This document shows, one piece after another, positions 30,362-38,890 of a stretch of 64,000 bases of DNA. The notes under the pieces were generated by a model. It had not been told where the DNA came from and did not search any database. It saw only the letters and a list, made by a program, of their open reading frames with translations. A program made the position numbers and the translations under genes. The stretch comes from Kitagawia praeruptora (Eukaryota; Streptophyta; Magnoliopsida; Apiales; Apiaceae): assembly GCA_037693485.1 (NCBI GenBank), contig CM075349.1:28093501-28157500 (forward strand), written 5' to 3'. Position 1 is the first letter of the stretch; each line of letters starts with the position of its first letter.

Positions 30362-30724
30362 TAGTATTAATTTTCAGAAATGTAATACTAGGAGACATTA
30401 GGATTATATTGATATTGATAACCTCGAGTTTTTGCCAAATATAAAGTGAGACTTTAGTGGTTTTTTGCCAAATATACAGAGTAGTCATTCCAGAAATGAA
30501 TGTTCTGATTCGGTCTTTCCCAAAGCTTTCACAAAATCATAAATACAAAGATCATTCAAGTAAAACTGTAAAACAAAGATTGAATGATTTGCCACGGTTA
30601 ATATCAGTACTTATGAGATGAACCCGTGTTTGTACAGTACAGCTCATTAAAATATAATCACGCTAGGGTTCATGCAACTCATGATTACACTATCCATTCA
30701 ATAAGTAAGAAAAATAGAATGAAA
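30362..30724. other. spacer downstream of NLR-2
   Basis: No gene seen. Presumably includes the old 3' untranslated region of the NLR copy. Confidence 0.5.
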
Positions 30725-31097
30725 TTATTTAGTTTCAAGAATCTCGAGGGAAGGTACGTGAGCAACTTTGTAAAAATCAGCTCCTTTTTCACCATTTTCT
30801 GTCCGGAGCTTATCACAGAATTCTAAAGGCATCCAGGGTAGCACTAAGGTTTGAAGCGAATTCAGGAATTTCATTCCTTCTGGAAGCTCCTCCAACTCAG
30901 AACATCCGACAATCGCCAAACCGGATAGAACGGGCATGCTTCCTTTCTCCACCCTCCATTTTACCAAGTTGGGGAGGAACTCAAGTGTAAGATTGGTGAG
31001 TTTTGGGAAACCCGATGCTGAGCATATCATTTCCTTCCCCAAAAATGTTAAAATATGTAAATAGAGGTAACGCAATGAAGCAATCTTCTCAAGTACC

Positions 31098-31322
31098 TGA
31101 TAACTTTTATATTTTGAGAATTAATGACAAGTAATTGAAGAGCAAGGAGATGAATAAAGAGATAGAAACTATATTTACAAACTGATTTTGCATAAGCGGC
31201 TACATTGTTTTCTCCAAAAATTAGGTTACAAAGTGCATCCTTAATACATATATATAGAAGGTTAGTCAAAGACTATACTACCCTTCCTCACTACATTACA
31301 TTACTACCCTTACACCTTAATA
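31098..31322 (-). repeat. 3' LTR (left copy, 225 bp) with TA..CA ends
   Basis: Read on the minus strand it starts TATTAAGGTGTAAGG and ends AAAAGTTATCA. By eye it differs from the right copy at two bases and one single-base indel. Confidence 0.92.
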
Positions 31323-31553
31323 CTCCCCTCAAGCCAATGAGTGAAAACAAAGTGAAACTCTTGGCTTGAAGAAAGAAACTGATGCTAGTGAGAACCAATG
31401 TCCTGACAGTTTGGAGTGTGCCACTGCCATTAGAGGACTAATGCTCACAGAGCTCAACATCATGGCAATTACTTCCATGCTTTAAAACTCCATCGATTCC
31501 CCTTCTTCTTTGTCCCCAGTAATTTCTGTCTCTAAACGGTTTTTCAAGGGCTC

Positions 31554-33020
31554 ATGGCCTACCTCAACAGAATTTTGCAGAATTTAAAAGAAGGTTCGAG
31601 GCACAACTTTAAGAGATTAGGAAATGAGAGTTATAAGCTAGGGAATTTTACCGAGGCCTTGAGTTATTATGATAAGGCGATTTCGATCTCGCCTGGTAAT
31701 GCAGCTTATAGGTGTAACCGAGCTGCAGCATTGATGGGTTTGAAGCGACTAGGACGAGCTGTGAGAGAATGTGAGGAGGCTATAAGGTTGGATCCTGGTT
31801 ATTGGAGAGCACATCATCGCTTAGGATCTCTTTATCTTAGTTTAGGACAGGTTGAACTTGCTAGAAGGCACATATGTTTCCAGGGGCTCCAGCCAGATCC
31901 AGTTGAGTTGCAGAAGTTGCAAACAGTAGAGAAACATATAACCAAGTGCACTGATTCCCGAAGAATTGGTGATTGGAAAAGCGTGTTGAGAGAAAGCGAT
32001 GCTGCAATTGTTTCGGGTGCCGATGCTTCTCCACAGATATTTGCCTGTAGAGCTGAAGCTTTTCTAAAGCTTTGTCAACTCAGTGATGCGGAATTAAGCC
32101 TCTCAAATGTCCCCAAGTTTGAAACTTATTCGGCGTCTTGTTCCCAGACTAATTTTTTTGGTATGCTTTCCGAAGCCTATCCACATTTTGTCCGTGCTCA
32201 GATTGAGATGTCATTGGGGAGGTTTGAGAATGCTGTTACATCTGCTGAGAAAGCAGGACAATTAGATCCGAGAAGCAGTGAAATATCAGTTTTACTTAAC
32301 AATGTTATGGCTGTCGCAAGAGCTCGTGCTCGAGGAAATGATCTCTTCAAGTCTGAAAGGTACACAGAAGCTTGTGCAGCGTATGGGGAAGGTCTTAGGC
32401 TTCATCCTATGAATTCTGTTCTTTACAGCAACAGAGCTGCTTGTTGGTATAAGCTTGGACAATGGGAGCGATCTCATGATGATTGCAACCAAGCTCTTAA
32501 TATCCAGCCAAATTACACAAAAGCTCTTCTTCGGAGGGCTGCTTCAAACAGTAAGCTTGAGCGCTGGGTTGAAGCTGTGAGAGATTACGAGGTTCTCAGG
32601 AAGGAGCTCCCAAATGACAAAGTTGTTGCTGAATCTTTGTTCCATGCTCAAGTTGCTTTGAGGAAATCCCGAGGAGAAGAAGTTCATAATATGAAGTTTG
32701 GTGGAGAAGTGGAGTTAGTATCAGGTTTGGAGCAGTTCAGAGCTGCTACATCTTCTCCTGGTGTATCTGTGGTTCATTTCAAAATGGCATCAGACATTCA
32801 ATGCAAACAAATATCACTATCTTTGGACAACCTATGCACCCAATATCCTTCCATTAATTTTCTCAAGGTGGATGTCCAAGAGAGTCCCGCAATTGCAAAC
32901 ACCGAGAATGTGAGGGTTGTGCCTACGATAAAGATTTACAAAAATGGAAGCCGGGTAAAAGAAATGATCTGCCCAAGTCCAGAAGTGTTGGAATCTTCAG
33001 TTAGGCACTACAGTTTCTGA
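31554..33020 (+). CDS. TTL-like TPR and thioredoxin-like protein, intronless retrocopy
   Basis: A 488-residue intact ORF. Residues 15-125 and 255-365 form tandem TPR motifs (RLGNESYKLGNFTEALSYYD, SNRAACWYKLGQWERSHDDC). Residues about 395-488 are a thioredoxin-like domain (INFLKVDVQESP, VRVVPTIKIYKNGSRVKEM) with no CxxC active site, as in the plant TTL (tetratricopeptide thioredoxin-like) family, which acts as scaffolds in stress and brassinosteroid signalling. It lacks the N-terminal disordered region of full TTLs (family about 690 residues). It has no introns, whereas TTL genes normally do, and its 3' flank ends in an A-run, so it is a reverse-transcribed copy. The open frame suggests youth or constraint. 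The first 15 residues may be novel. No promoter was recognised. Confidence 0.9.
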   Translation: MAYLNRILQNLKEGSRHNFKRLGNESYKLGNFTEALSYYDKAISISPGNAAYRCNRAAALMGLKRLGRAVRECEEAIRLDPGYWRAHHRLGSLYLSLGQVELARRHICFQGLQPDPVELQKLQTVEKHITKCTDSRRIGDWKSVLRESDAAIVSGADASPQIFACRAEAFLKLCQLSDAELSLSNVPKFETYSASCSQTNFFGMLSEAYPHFVRAQIEMSLGRFENAVTSAEKAGQLDPRSSEISVLLNNVMAVARARARGNDLFKSERYTEACAAYGEGLRLHPMNSVLYSNRAACWYKLGQWERSHDDCNQALNIQPNYTKALLRRAASNSKLERWVEAVRDYEVLRKELPNDKVVAESLFHAQVALRKSRGEEVHNMKFGGEVELVSGLEQFRAATSSPGVSVVHFKMASDIQCKQISLSLDNLCTQYPSINFLKVDVQESPAIANTENVRVVPTIKIYKNGSRVKEMICPSPEVLESSVRHYSF

Positions 33021-33226
33021 AGATGTTACCATCTGCTTCCTTTGCTCTATTTAGGGCTTCATATATGGGTTTCCGAACCCCAAAATTTAGAAAGAGAACC
33101 GTAATCATCACATGATTTTGCCAGTTTCATGTAACATAATCAAAGATACAGCAAAATAACCCCGTTGTGAGTCCTCAGCCCCTCCCCTGGAATCCCAAGA
33201 TTAGATAGTCACTTTTTTTTTACCAA

Positions 33227-33283
33227 AAAAAAAAAAATATTAAGGTGTAAGGGTAGTAATGTAATGTAGTGAGGAAGGGTCCT
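33227..33283 (+). other. poly(A) remnant joined to an inverted LTR fragment
   Basis: The cDNA's 3' untranslated region ends in about 11 A's (33227-33237), directly followed by TATTAAGGTGTAAGGGTAGT and about 25 further bases that are the first part of this element's LTR in the opposite orientation to the flanking LTRs. It matches the left LTR variant better than the right one. Confidence 0.88.
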
Positions 33284-33423
33284 CTCCCATCTCTCTCTCT
33301 CTCTGAACGAATCTCCATTTCTTCAAAACCTGAAATTTCCCTTCATTCCTTGCTTCCCTAGATCTTCATTCTTCATCTCTCCCATCTCTCTCTCATCTCT
33401 CTCCTGTCTCTCTCTCCCTCTCT

Positions 33424-33434
33424 CTCTGATACCA
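33424..33434 (-). promoter_or_regulatory. primer-binding site (initiator tRNA-Met) of the TTL-carrying element
   Basis: TGGTATCAGAG on the minus strand, directly abutting the LTR end TTATCA, followed by a GA-rich leader (33284-33420). Confidence 0.9.
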
Positions 33435-33660
33435 TGATAACTTTTATATTTTGAGAATTAATGACAAGTAATTGAAGAGCAAGGAGATGAATAAAGAGAT
33501 AGAAACTATATTTACAAACTGATTTTGCATAAGCGGCTACATTGTTTCTCTCCAAAAATTAGGTTACAAAGTGCATCCTTAATACATATATATAGAAGGT
33601 TAGTCAAAGACTATACTACCCTTTCTCACTATATTACATTACTACCCTTACACCTTAATA
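33435..33660 (-). repeat. 5' LTR (right copy, 226 bp) with TA..CA ends
   Basis: Ends match the left copy; it is followed by the TSD GTACC. A TATATATAGAAGG stretch inside resembles a promoter TATA region. Confidence 0.92.
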
Positions 33661-35290
33661 GTACCGGCATCGGGTCTTCCTCTAGGCCGGACTCCCATAA
33701 TATTAAGCGGGTGATTCGAAGAGAAAATGCATCCATATGAGTAGGGAGAAGTTGTTGCGATTGCTACTCAAACAGTAGAGCAAACTCCGGGAGCTTGCCA
33801 CATATTTCTAAAACAGTAGAGAAAGTTTTGCATGTTGCTTTTGCTGCTTAAATAATTGAGCCAACTCCGGGAGTTGACCTATTACTTTTAATTCCTTAAG
33901 ATTGTATTTATGTTCTGACAACAACTTTCTCAATATATCTGGACCATTTCGCGACCCTAGATCACATTCACAAATAGTGAGGACCAAGTACCGGAGACAT
34001 GAAGTTGATGACAAGGCTATAGCTGTTAAGTACTTCATCATCTCTTCGACATCATCATAACAATTATCTACTCTTAGGACGAGTTTGCGAAGCCTGGTTA
34101 ATTTCGGTAGATCCTTAAGCTCACACCAACTTGTATTAAAGTTCTCCAGTGTCTCTAACTTGCTTAATCCAACAAGCCGTAACTTTGATTTCTTCTGTAA
34201 GCTGTGAACTTTCCAATCTGGTAGATACAAATGGCGCAAACGTCCCAATTTGCCCATGATATTTCTTGACTGCCATGGTGGAAAAAATATATCATTCTGT
34301 ACGTCTAATTTGAGTGTTTGTAGGAGCACCAAATTTTGTATCGATGGCAAAAGCAATAAATTAGTTTTCCTTACACTTAGATATCGCAAGTAAACAAGGC
34401 TGTTCAATACCCTTCCAAAATTAATACGAAAAAGGGTACCGGAAAGAGTTTGTTTATCAAACTGGACTTCTTCCAAAGCAAAAACTCTTAGTAACCTAAA
34501 ATTGGCAGCATCTGACCCCAACACTGGTGGCAAACTTCTCATTTTAAACTCATTGAATAGTAACACTGATCTATATCTTTGTTGATTGGCTTTCTTGCCA
34601 AAGTAGTGATTAGCTTGTTTGCTTGTATGTCGCTCATCAAAATAAACTACTAGTTGTCTAGTCATGTCAGCAGACCTCATGTCCACAGATGCCTGAAGAT
34701 GATTATCTCCTTCTAGAAGATCAACAACTTTGTATAAATCTTCCTTATTTGCTTGGTTCAGAGATAGTTCTCTCATAAGGTCATGAAGAGAACAAGATTT
34801 GAACTGTGTAAGAGATGACTCCACATCGTTATATTTCACTTGAACCATACTTTTATGGACCAGTTCCCCCAAATAAGATTCAGCCACTTGCATCATTGTT
34901 TCCTCCTTAGTTTTGTCACTTGACACTACCATTCCTTCTGCGATCCATAACTGATATAAAGTTTCTACTTCTATCCTTTCGTCTTCATTAAATTTACCTA
35001 AATAAAGAAAGCATGGCTTCAATTGAGGTGGCAAATCATTGTAACTCCAAACTAAAACGTCCAGTAATTGATTTCAAAAAAAAAAATGTCCAGTAATTGA
35101 CTTTGATAATTTTCTCCCAGTCCTTTACCCCTTTCCAGAGATGACTTAGCATCATCATGTACCTTCTCCCACTCTATCAAAGAAGGTTTTGTTACATGAA
35201 TTCCCCCCAGCATCACTATAGCTAGTGGAAGACCGGCGCAATTTTTAACCAGTTCTCTTCCCAGTTCTTCCATCCTTTTAACATCTCTGG

Positions 35291-35575
35291 TGATGTCTGT
35301 AACAAAAACAGGAATCAGAAGCTATACTTTAAGATAGGGCTGGTATCCTTATATACATAAAGCTACTAATTCTACGTTTAGTAGATCTACACTCACATTT
35401 TGGTATCTGATCTGGCAGTTCAAGGTAACTTGAAATCTCCCTAATAGTTGGGCTTCCCCAAACTATTGTCACATTTTCGTGAACCGCCCCCCCTCTTTTC
35501 CCCCGAAATGATTGGATGAGATATGACATGCCACAGTTATATCTACACAGCAAGCACAAGTTTGCATGAGTTTAT
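35291..35575. other. unassigned stretch upstream of NLR-2
   Basis: A minus-strand ORF (35559-35329) has no motif I recognise. It may be decayed NB-ARC or intron sequence of NLR-2. Confidence 0.3.
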
Positions 35576-35824
35576 TGTTAGAAGTCAAACCCGTGTGTTG
35601 AAAATAAATTGTAGGCAGTAGCTTTGAACAAAATGGTTGAACCTTTGAAGTCTCTCTTGGTGGGCTAATAAATATGTAAGCAATGATGTATGTTTGTAGT
35701 TTTGGAGCCTATAAATAAGGCTTGCTGCTATGTAGTTTAATACACCAAAAACATATGTAATACCACAAAACTATAAACACTTTCAATATCAAAAACACTA
35801 AACACTATTCCGCTACTTTGTTCA
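35576..35824 (+). repeat. 5' LTR
   Basis: TGTTAGAAGTC...TTTGTTCA. CCTATAAATAAGG (about 35709) is a likely TATA element. The PBS follows at once. Confidence 0.95.
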
Positions 35825-36062
35825 TGGTATCAGAGCCAGGTTCTATCCTAGGGAAACACATTTCAGAAGAAGAACAAACTGTCAAGCCCAGGTGAAATTT
35901 TTGAGTTTTTTGAAGGTGGTCGAAACTCAGTTTTGAGCATACCATTAGATTGGCCTCACTGATACGAGTCCAGCGGTATCTTCCGAATTCAAAATCGACG
36001 TCAGACGAAGCCGTACGAGCTGCCGGAAGTTTTTCAAGAAGAAGATGATGAATAGTGACTGA

Positions 36063-36170
36063 AGATGCTGTTCATACATACAGTACTGTTCATACATACG
36101 ACACTGTTCATACATACGGCACTGTTCATACATACGGTACTGTTCATACATACGGTACTGTTCATACGAG
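36063..36170 (+). repeat. leader minisatellite of ACTGTTCATACATACGG units
   Basis: About six units of 17 bp between the primer-binding site and the gag ATG. A closely similar CACTGTTCATACGG array lies in the leader of the unrelated Copia at 57.8-61.1 kb. Confidence 0.9.
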
Positions 36171-36197
36171 ACGAAGAACAGTTCATCGCCGGAGACA

Positions 36198-36866
36198 ATG
36201 GCTGAACAACCAGAAACCACAACACAGTTAGTCTCTATGGAACAAATGGAACAAATGGAACAAATGTTCCAATTATTTCAGAAACTACAAAAAAATCCAA
36301 ACCTCCCAGAAACCGGAATATCACAAACGGTGCGTGTTGCCGAAAAACTAAATTTCACTAATTACACCAAATGGTGTAAATTAATGCATATTGCTATTGG
36401 TGGTCGAGGCCGGCTCAATCATATCACAACCATTCCCGTTCCACCAGATGACCCTGAGTACCAACAGTGGGCTCAAAAGGACTCGATGGTCTTGTCTTGG
36501 ATCATTGAAAATATTGATGGAGATCTTGTGAACCAATTTCTGGATTACAAGACTGCCCGGGAACTATGGAAGGGAATTGAAACTCTCCTTAGCAGTGGGA
36601 GAGACGAACTCCAGATCTATGATCTAAGTTCAAAGGCAGCAACTATGAGACAAGGAAGGGACACTATAGAAATATATTTCAGTAAACTCAACACTCTGTG
36701 GAAGGAAATAGACAGGAGAATGCCCAACCCCATGAAGTGTGCAGAGGACATTACTTTATTTAATTCCTTCATACAAAGGCAAAGATTGTACCAATTTCTG
36801 AAATGTTTCAGATGTCACCACCAGGGTATTCTCAGGAATTTGGAGATAAAGAAAGATGTAGACTGA
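36198..36866 (+). CDS. truncated Copia gag
   Basis: Starts MAEQPETTTQLVSMEQMEQM. The UBN2-type gag core follows (KLNFTNYTKWCKLMHIAIGG, SMVLSWIIENIDGDLVNQFL, YFSKLNTLWKEIDRRMP). After about residue 200 (RQRLYQFL) the deletion joins it out of frame to RT sequence, so the last 20 residues are foreign. It lacks the zinc knuckle needed for RNA packaging. It overlaps the downstream RT frame by about 60 bases. Confidence 0.85.
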   Translation: MAEQPETTTQLVSMEQMEQMEQMFQLFQKLQKNPNLPETGISQTVRVAEKLNFTNYTKWCKLMHIAIGGRGRLNHITTIPVPPDDPEYQQWAQKDSMVLSWIIENIDGDLVNQFLDYKTARELWKGIETLLSSGRDELQIYDLSSKAATMRQGRDTIEIYFSKLNTLWKEIDRRMPNPMKCAEDITLFNSFIQRQRLYQFLKCFRCHHQGILRNLEIKKDVD

Positions 36867-37984
36867 GGAAGGCACTTTATGGGCTTAAGCAGTCCCCTAG
36901 GGCATGGTTCGGAAGATTCACAAAAGCTATGAAGAAGTTTGGGTACAATCAAAGCAACTCAGATCACACCCTATTCTTGAAGAGGGTTGGAGATAAAATC
37001 ACTTGCTTGATAATTTATGTTGATGATATGATTATCACTGGAAATGATGAGGACGAGATCACTGACTTAAAAGGAAAACTATTTCAAGAATTTGAGATGA
37101 AAGATTTGGGGACTCTCAAGTATTTTCTTGGCATAGAAGTTCTGAGGTCGAAACAAGGAATCTTCATTCACCAGAGAAAGTATATCCTTGATCTTCTGGT
37201 AGAAACAGGAATGCTAGACTGTAAACCAGCTGAGACACCGATCGTTGCTAATCATGGTCTTCAAATTCTTGAAGGAGCAAAACTGGCTAAAAGAGAACAA
37301 TATCAGAAGATTGTTGGAAAACTCATTTACTTAGCTCACACAAGACCAGATATAGCTTATGTTGTAGGAGTGGTGAGCAGGTTCATGCACCTCCCACAAG
37401 TACAACACATGACAGCAGTAATGAGAATTTTGAGGTACTTAAAGGGTACAAGTAGCACGGGAATTTACTTCGCCAAAAATGATCATCTGGATCTAATTGC
37501 CTACACAGATGCAGACTGGGCAGGAGATCGTGACGGTAGGAAATCCACTTCTGGGTACTTTACTCTAGTAGGTGGCAACTTGGTCACCTGGAGAAGTAAA
37601 AAACAGAAGGTGGTGGCCTTATCAAGTGCAGAGGCAGAATTCAGAGGAATTGCAAAAGGAATAACTGAAATCCTATGGATTCGGAAACTCATGAATGAAC
37701 TTGGTTTTCCACAGAAAATAGCATGTAAGCTATTTTGTGACAATAAGGCAGCTATAAGTATCTCAGAAAATCCGGTCCAACATGACAGAACGAAGCACGT
37801 CGAGATAGACCGACATTTCATCAAGGACAAATTGGAAGATAAGACAATCAAACTTCCGTTTGTTCGATCAAATGATCAATTAGCTGATATCCTGACAAAG
37901 GCAGTCAATACTAAAGCCTTCGATGAGACTTTACGCAAGTTGGGCATTGGAGCACCGACTGCCCAACTTGAGGGGGAGTGTTAG
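36803..37984 (+). CDS. truncated Copia RT C-terminal half plus RNase H
   Basis: The frame MFQMSPPGYSQEFGD enters RT just before LRKALYGLKQSPRAW and includes the catalytic YVDDMIITGND, the SLTRPDIAY-type block (LAHTRPDIAYVVGV) and a full RNase H (ADWAGDRDGRKSTSGYF, SSAEAEFRGIAKGI, CDNKAAISISENPVQHDRTK). It ends LEGEC and a stop at the polypurine tract. The RT fingers are missing, so it is unlikely to be active. The 5' boundary is the deletion joint; the Met is internal. Confidence 0.88.
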   Translation: MFQMSPPGYSQEFGDKERCRLRKALYGLKQSPRAWFGRFTKAMKKFGYNQSNSDHTLFLKRVGDKITCLIIYVDDMIITGNDEDEITDLKGKLFQEFEMKDLGTLKYFLGIEVLRSKQGIFIHQRKYILDLLVETGMLDCKPAETPIVANHGLQILEGAKLAKREQYQKIVGKLIYLAHTRPDIAYVVGVVSRFMHLPQVQHMTAVMRILRYLKGTSSTGIYFAKNDHLDLIAYTDADWAGDRDGRKSTSGYFTLVGGNLVTWRSKKQKVVALSSAEAEFRGIAKGITEILWIRKLMNELGFPQKIACKLFCDNKAAISISENPVQHDRTKHVEIDRHFIKDKLEDKTIKLPFVRSNDQLADILTKAVNTKAFDETLRKLGIGAPTAQLEGEC

Positions 37985-38227
37985 AAGTCAAACCCGTGTG
38001 TTGAAAATAAATTGTAGGCAGTAGCTTTGAACAAAATGGTTGAACCTTTGAAGTCTCTCTTGGTGGGCTAATAAATATGTAAGCAATGATGTATGTTTGT
38101 AGTTTTGGAGCCTATAAATAAGGCTTGCTGCTATGTAGTTTAATACACAAAAAACATATGTAATACCACAAAACTATAAACACTTTCAATATCAAAAACA
38201 CTAAACACTATTCCGCTACTTTGTTCA
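37979..38227 (+). repeat. 3' LTR
   Basis: Same ends as the 5' LTR. One difference by eye (AATACACAAAAA against AATACACCAAAA). Followed by TSD TTTAT. Confidence 0.95.
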
Positions 38228-38533
38228 TTTATTTCACTGCCGGGCATGTAATAATTGTTTGCTTTACGAATGTCAGAATTACATGGTTCAAGGACAATTA
38301 ATTTGACAACCCAGTCAAGTTTATGAATGTCTATTTAAGATGCTTTGAATATTGTTTGATGACCTTTTTTGTTGTTAAATCATTTTTTTTTTCAAAAACC
38401 TATTGGATGGAGAGACTCGGGTGTTCATAAACTTTAACCGTACAAATATCCGACTGATTCTGTAACATGTACCTCTATTTATTGGGTGATAGATAGGTAA
38501 CAGTATCATGACTTCCGCTGTTGGTTATTGCAG

Positions 38534-38890
38534 CATTGCTCACCCATATCTTCTTGCTGACAATTGGCACTATACCTTTTATCTATGGAGAAAGATCATC
38601 AATTTCCATTGGTCAACAAAATACCTTATGGTTCCACTCTATGTTTATTCATGGTTTTCCATCTTCAGTACACTAGGTGAGTATTAAAATAGTATCCTTA
38701 ACTATATATCTGTTTATATATTTTAGTATATTTGAGTGTAAAACATGCATCACTTGATTATATTTTTCCAATTTCAGCTAAATTTCAGAAGAAAGTATGG
38801 GTGCTGGTATGCAAATCTGAAGCCTCTCTCTGCAATTCAATTTGGGAATATCACAGCTTCCTAATGCTAAGGAATGGGATTATTATTTCA
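38534..38890 (+). pseudogene. ALG10 fragment (alpha-1,2-glucosyltransferase), two exons
   Basis: An exon at 38534-38676, preceded by TATTGCAG and followed by GTGAGTA, encodes IAHPYLLADNWHYTFYLWRK and HWSTKYLMVPLYVYSWFSIF. LLADNxHYTFYxWRK is diagnostic of ALG10/DIE2, the ER membrane enzyme that adds the last glucose to the N-glycan precursor. A second exon after ATTTCAG (38778) starts AKFQKKVWVL, then decays, losing the frame before the expected C-terminal membrane segment. No other exons lie nearby. A genomic fragment, not a gene. Family assignment is from memory of the motif. Confidence 0.8.

Larger units (their letters stand above)
31098..33660 (-). mobile_element. Copia-like LTR element carrying a TTL-family retrocopy
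   Basis: LTRs 31098-31322 and 33435-33660 are flanked by GTACC (31093-31097 and 33661-33665). The paralogous NLR-3 at 53600-53625 shows the same site empty (CAAGTACCGGCATCGGG). On the minus strand the 5' LTR (right) is followed by TGGTATCAGAG, and TTGAGGGGAG precedes the 3' LTR (left), as in Copia. No gag or pol remains. The interior is a GA-rich leader, a short inverted LTR piece, a poly(A)-ended cDNA of a TPR protein in antisense to the element, and about 230 bp next to the 3' LTR. Confidence 0.92.
30725..35290 (-). pseudogene. NLR-2: CC-NB-LRR fragment interrupted by a retroelement
   Basis: The minus strand reads from the NB-ARC end to the LRR end. 35273-35100 has NCAGLPLAIVMLGG (the GLPL motif); 35034-33808 has LKPCFLYLGKFNEDERIEVE, LYQLWIAEG and the winged-helix SCSLHDLMREL, then LRRs (SLVYLRYLSVRKTNLLLLPS). 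The LRR end continues at 33800-33666 and 31097-30725, ending VAHVPSLEILETK and a stop. A 2.56-kb LTR element separates the last two parts at GTACC. A duplicated GTCCAGTAATTGA around an A-run (35057-35098) shifts the frame between GLPL and WIAEG. The P-loop and CC domain are missing. Similar to RPP13/RPP8-type immune receptors; not functional. Confidence 0.88.
35576..38227 (+). mobile_element. young, internally deleted Ty1/Copia element
   Basis: LTRs 35576-35824 and 37979-38227 (249 bp each) differ at a single base by eye. TSD TTTAT on both sides (35571-35575 and 38228-38232). PBS TGGTATCAGAGCCAGG at 35825; polypurine tract TTGAGGGGGAG before the 3' LTR. The interior keeps the gag N-terminal part and the C-terminal half of RT plus RNase H. 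The zinc knuckle, protease, integrase and RT N-terminus are deleted at about 36790-36805. Confidence 0.95.

Noticed and set aside
31048..31269. ORFs in the LTRs at 31.1 and 33.4 kb (SVCKYSFYLFIHLLALQLLV)
   Set aside because: Both copies lie in LTRs of the same element; no domain and no coding signal.
35945..36225. Minus-strand ORFs with repeated MYEQYR or VCMNST
   Set aside because: By-products of the 17-bp leader minisatellite.
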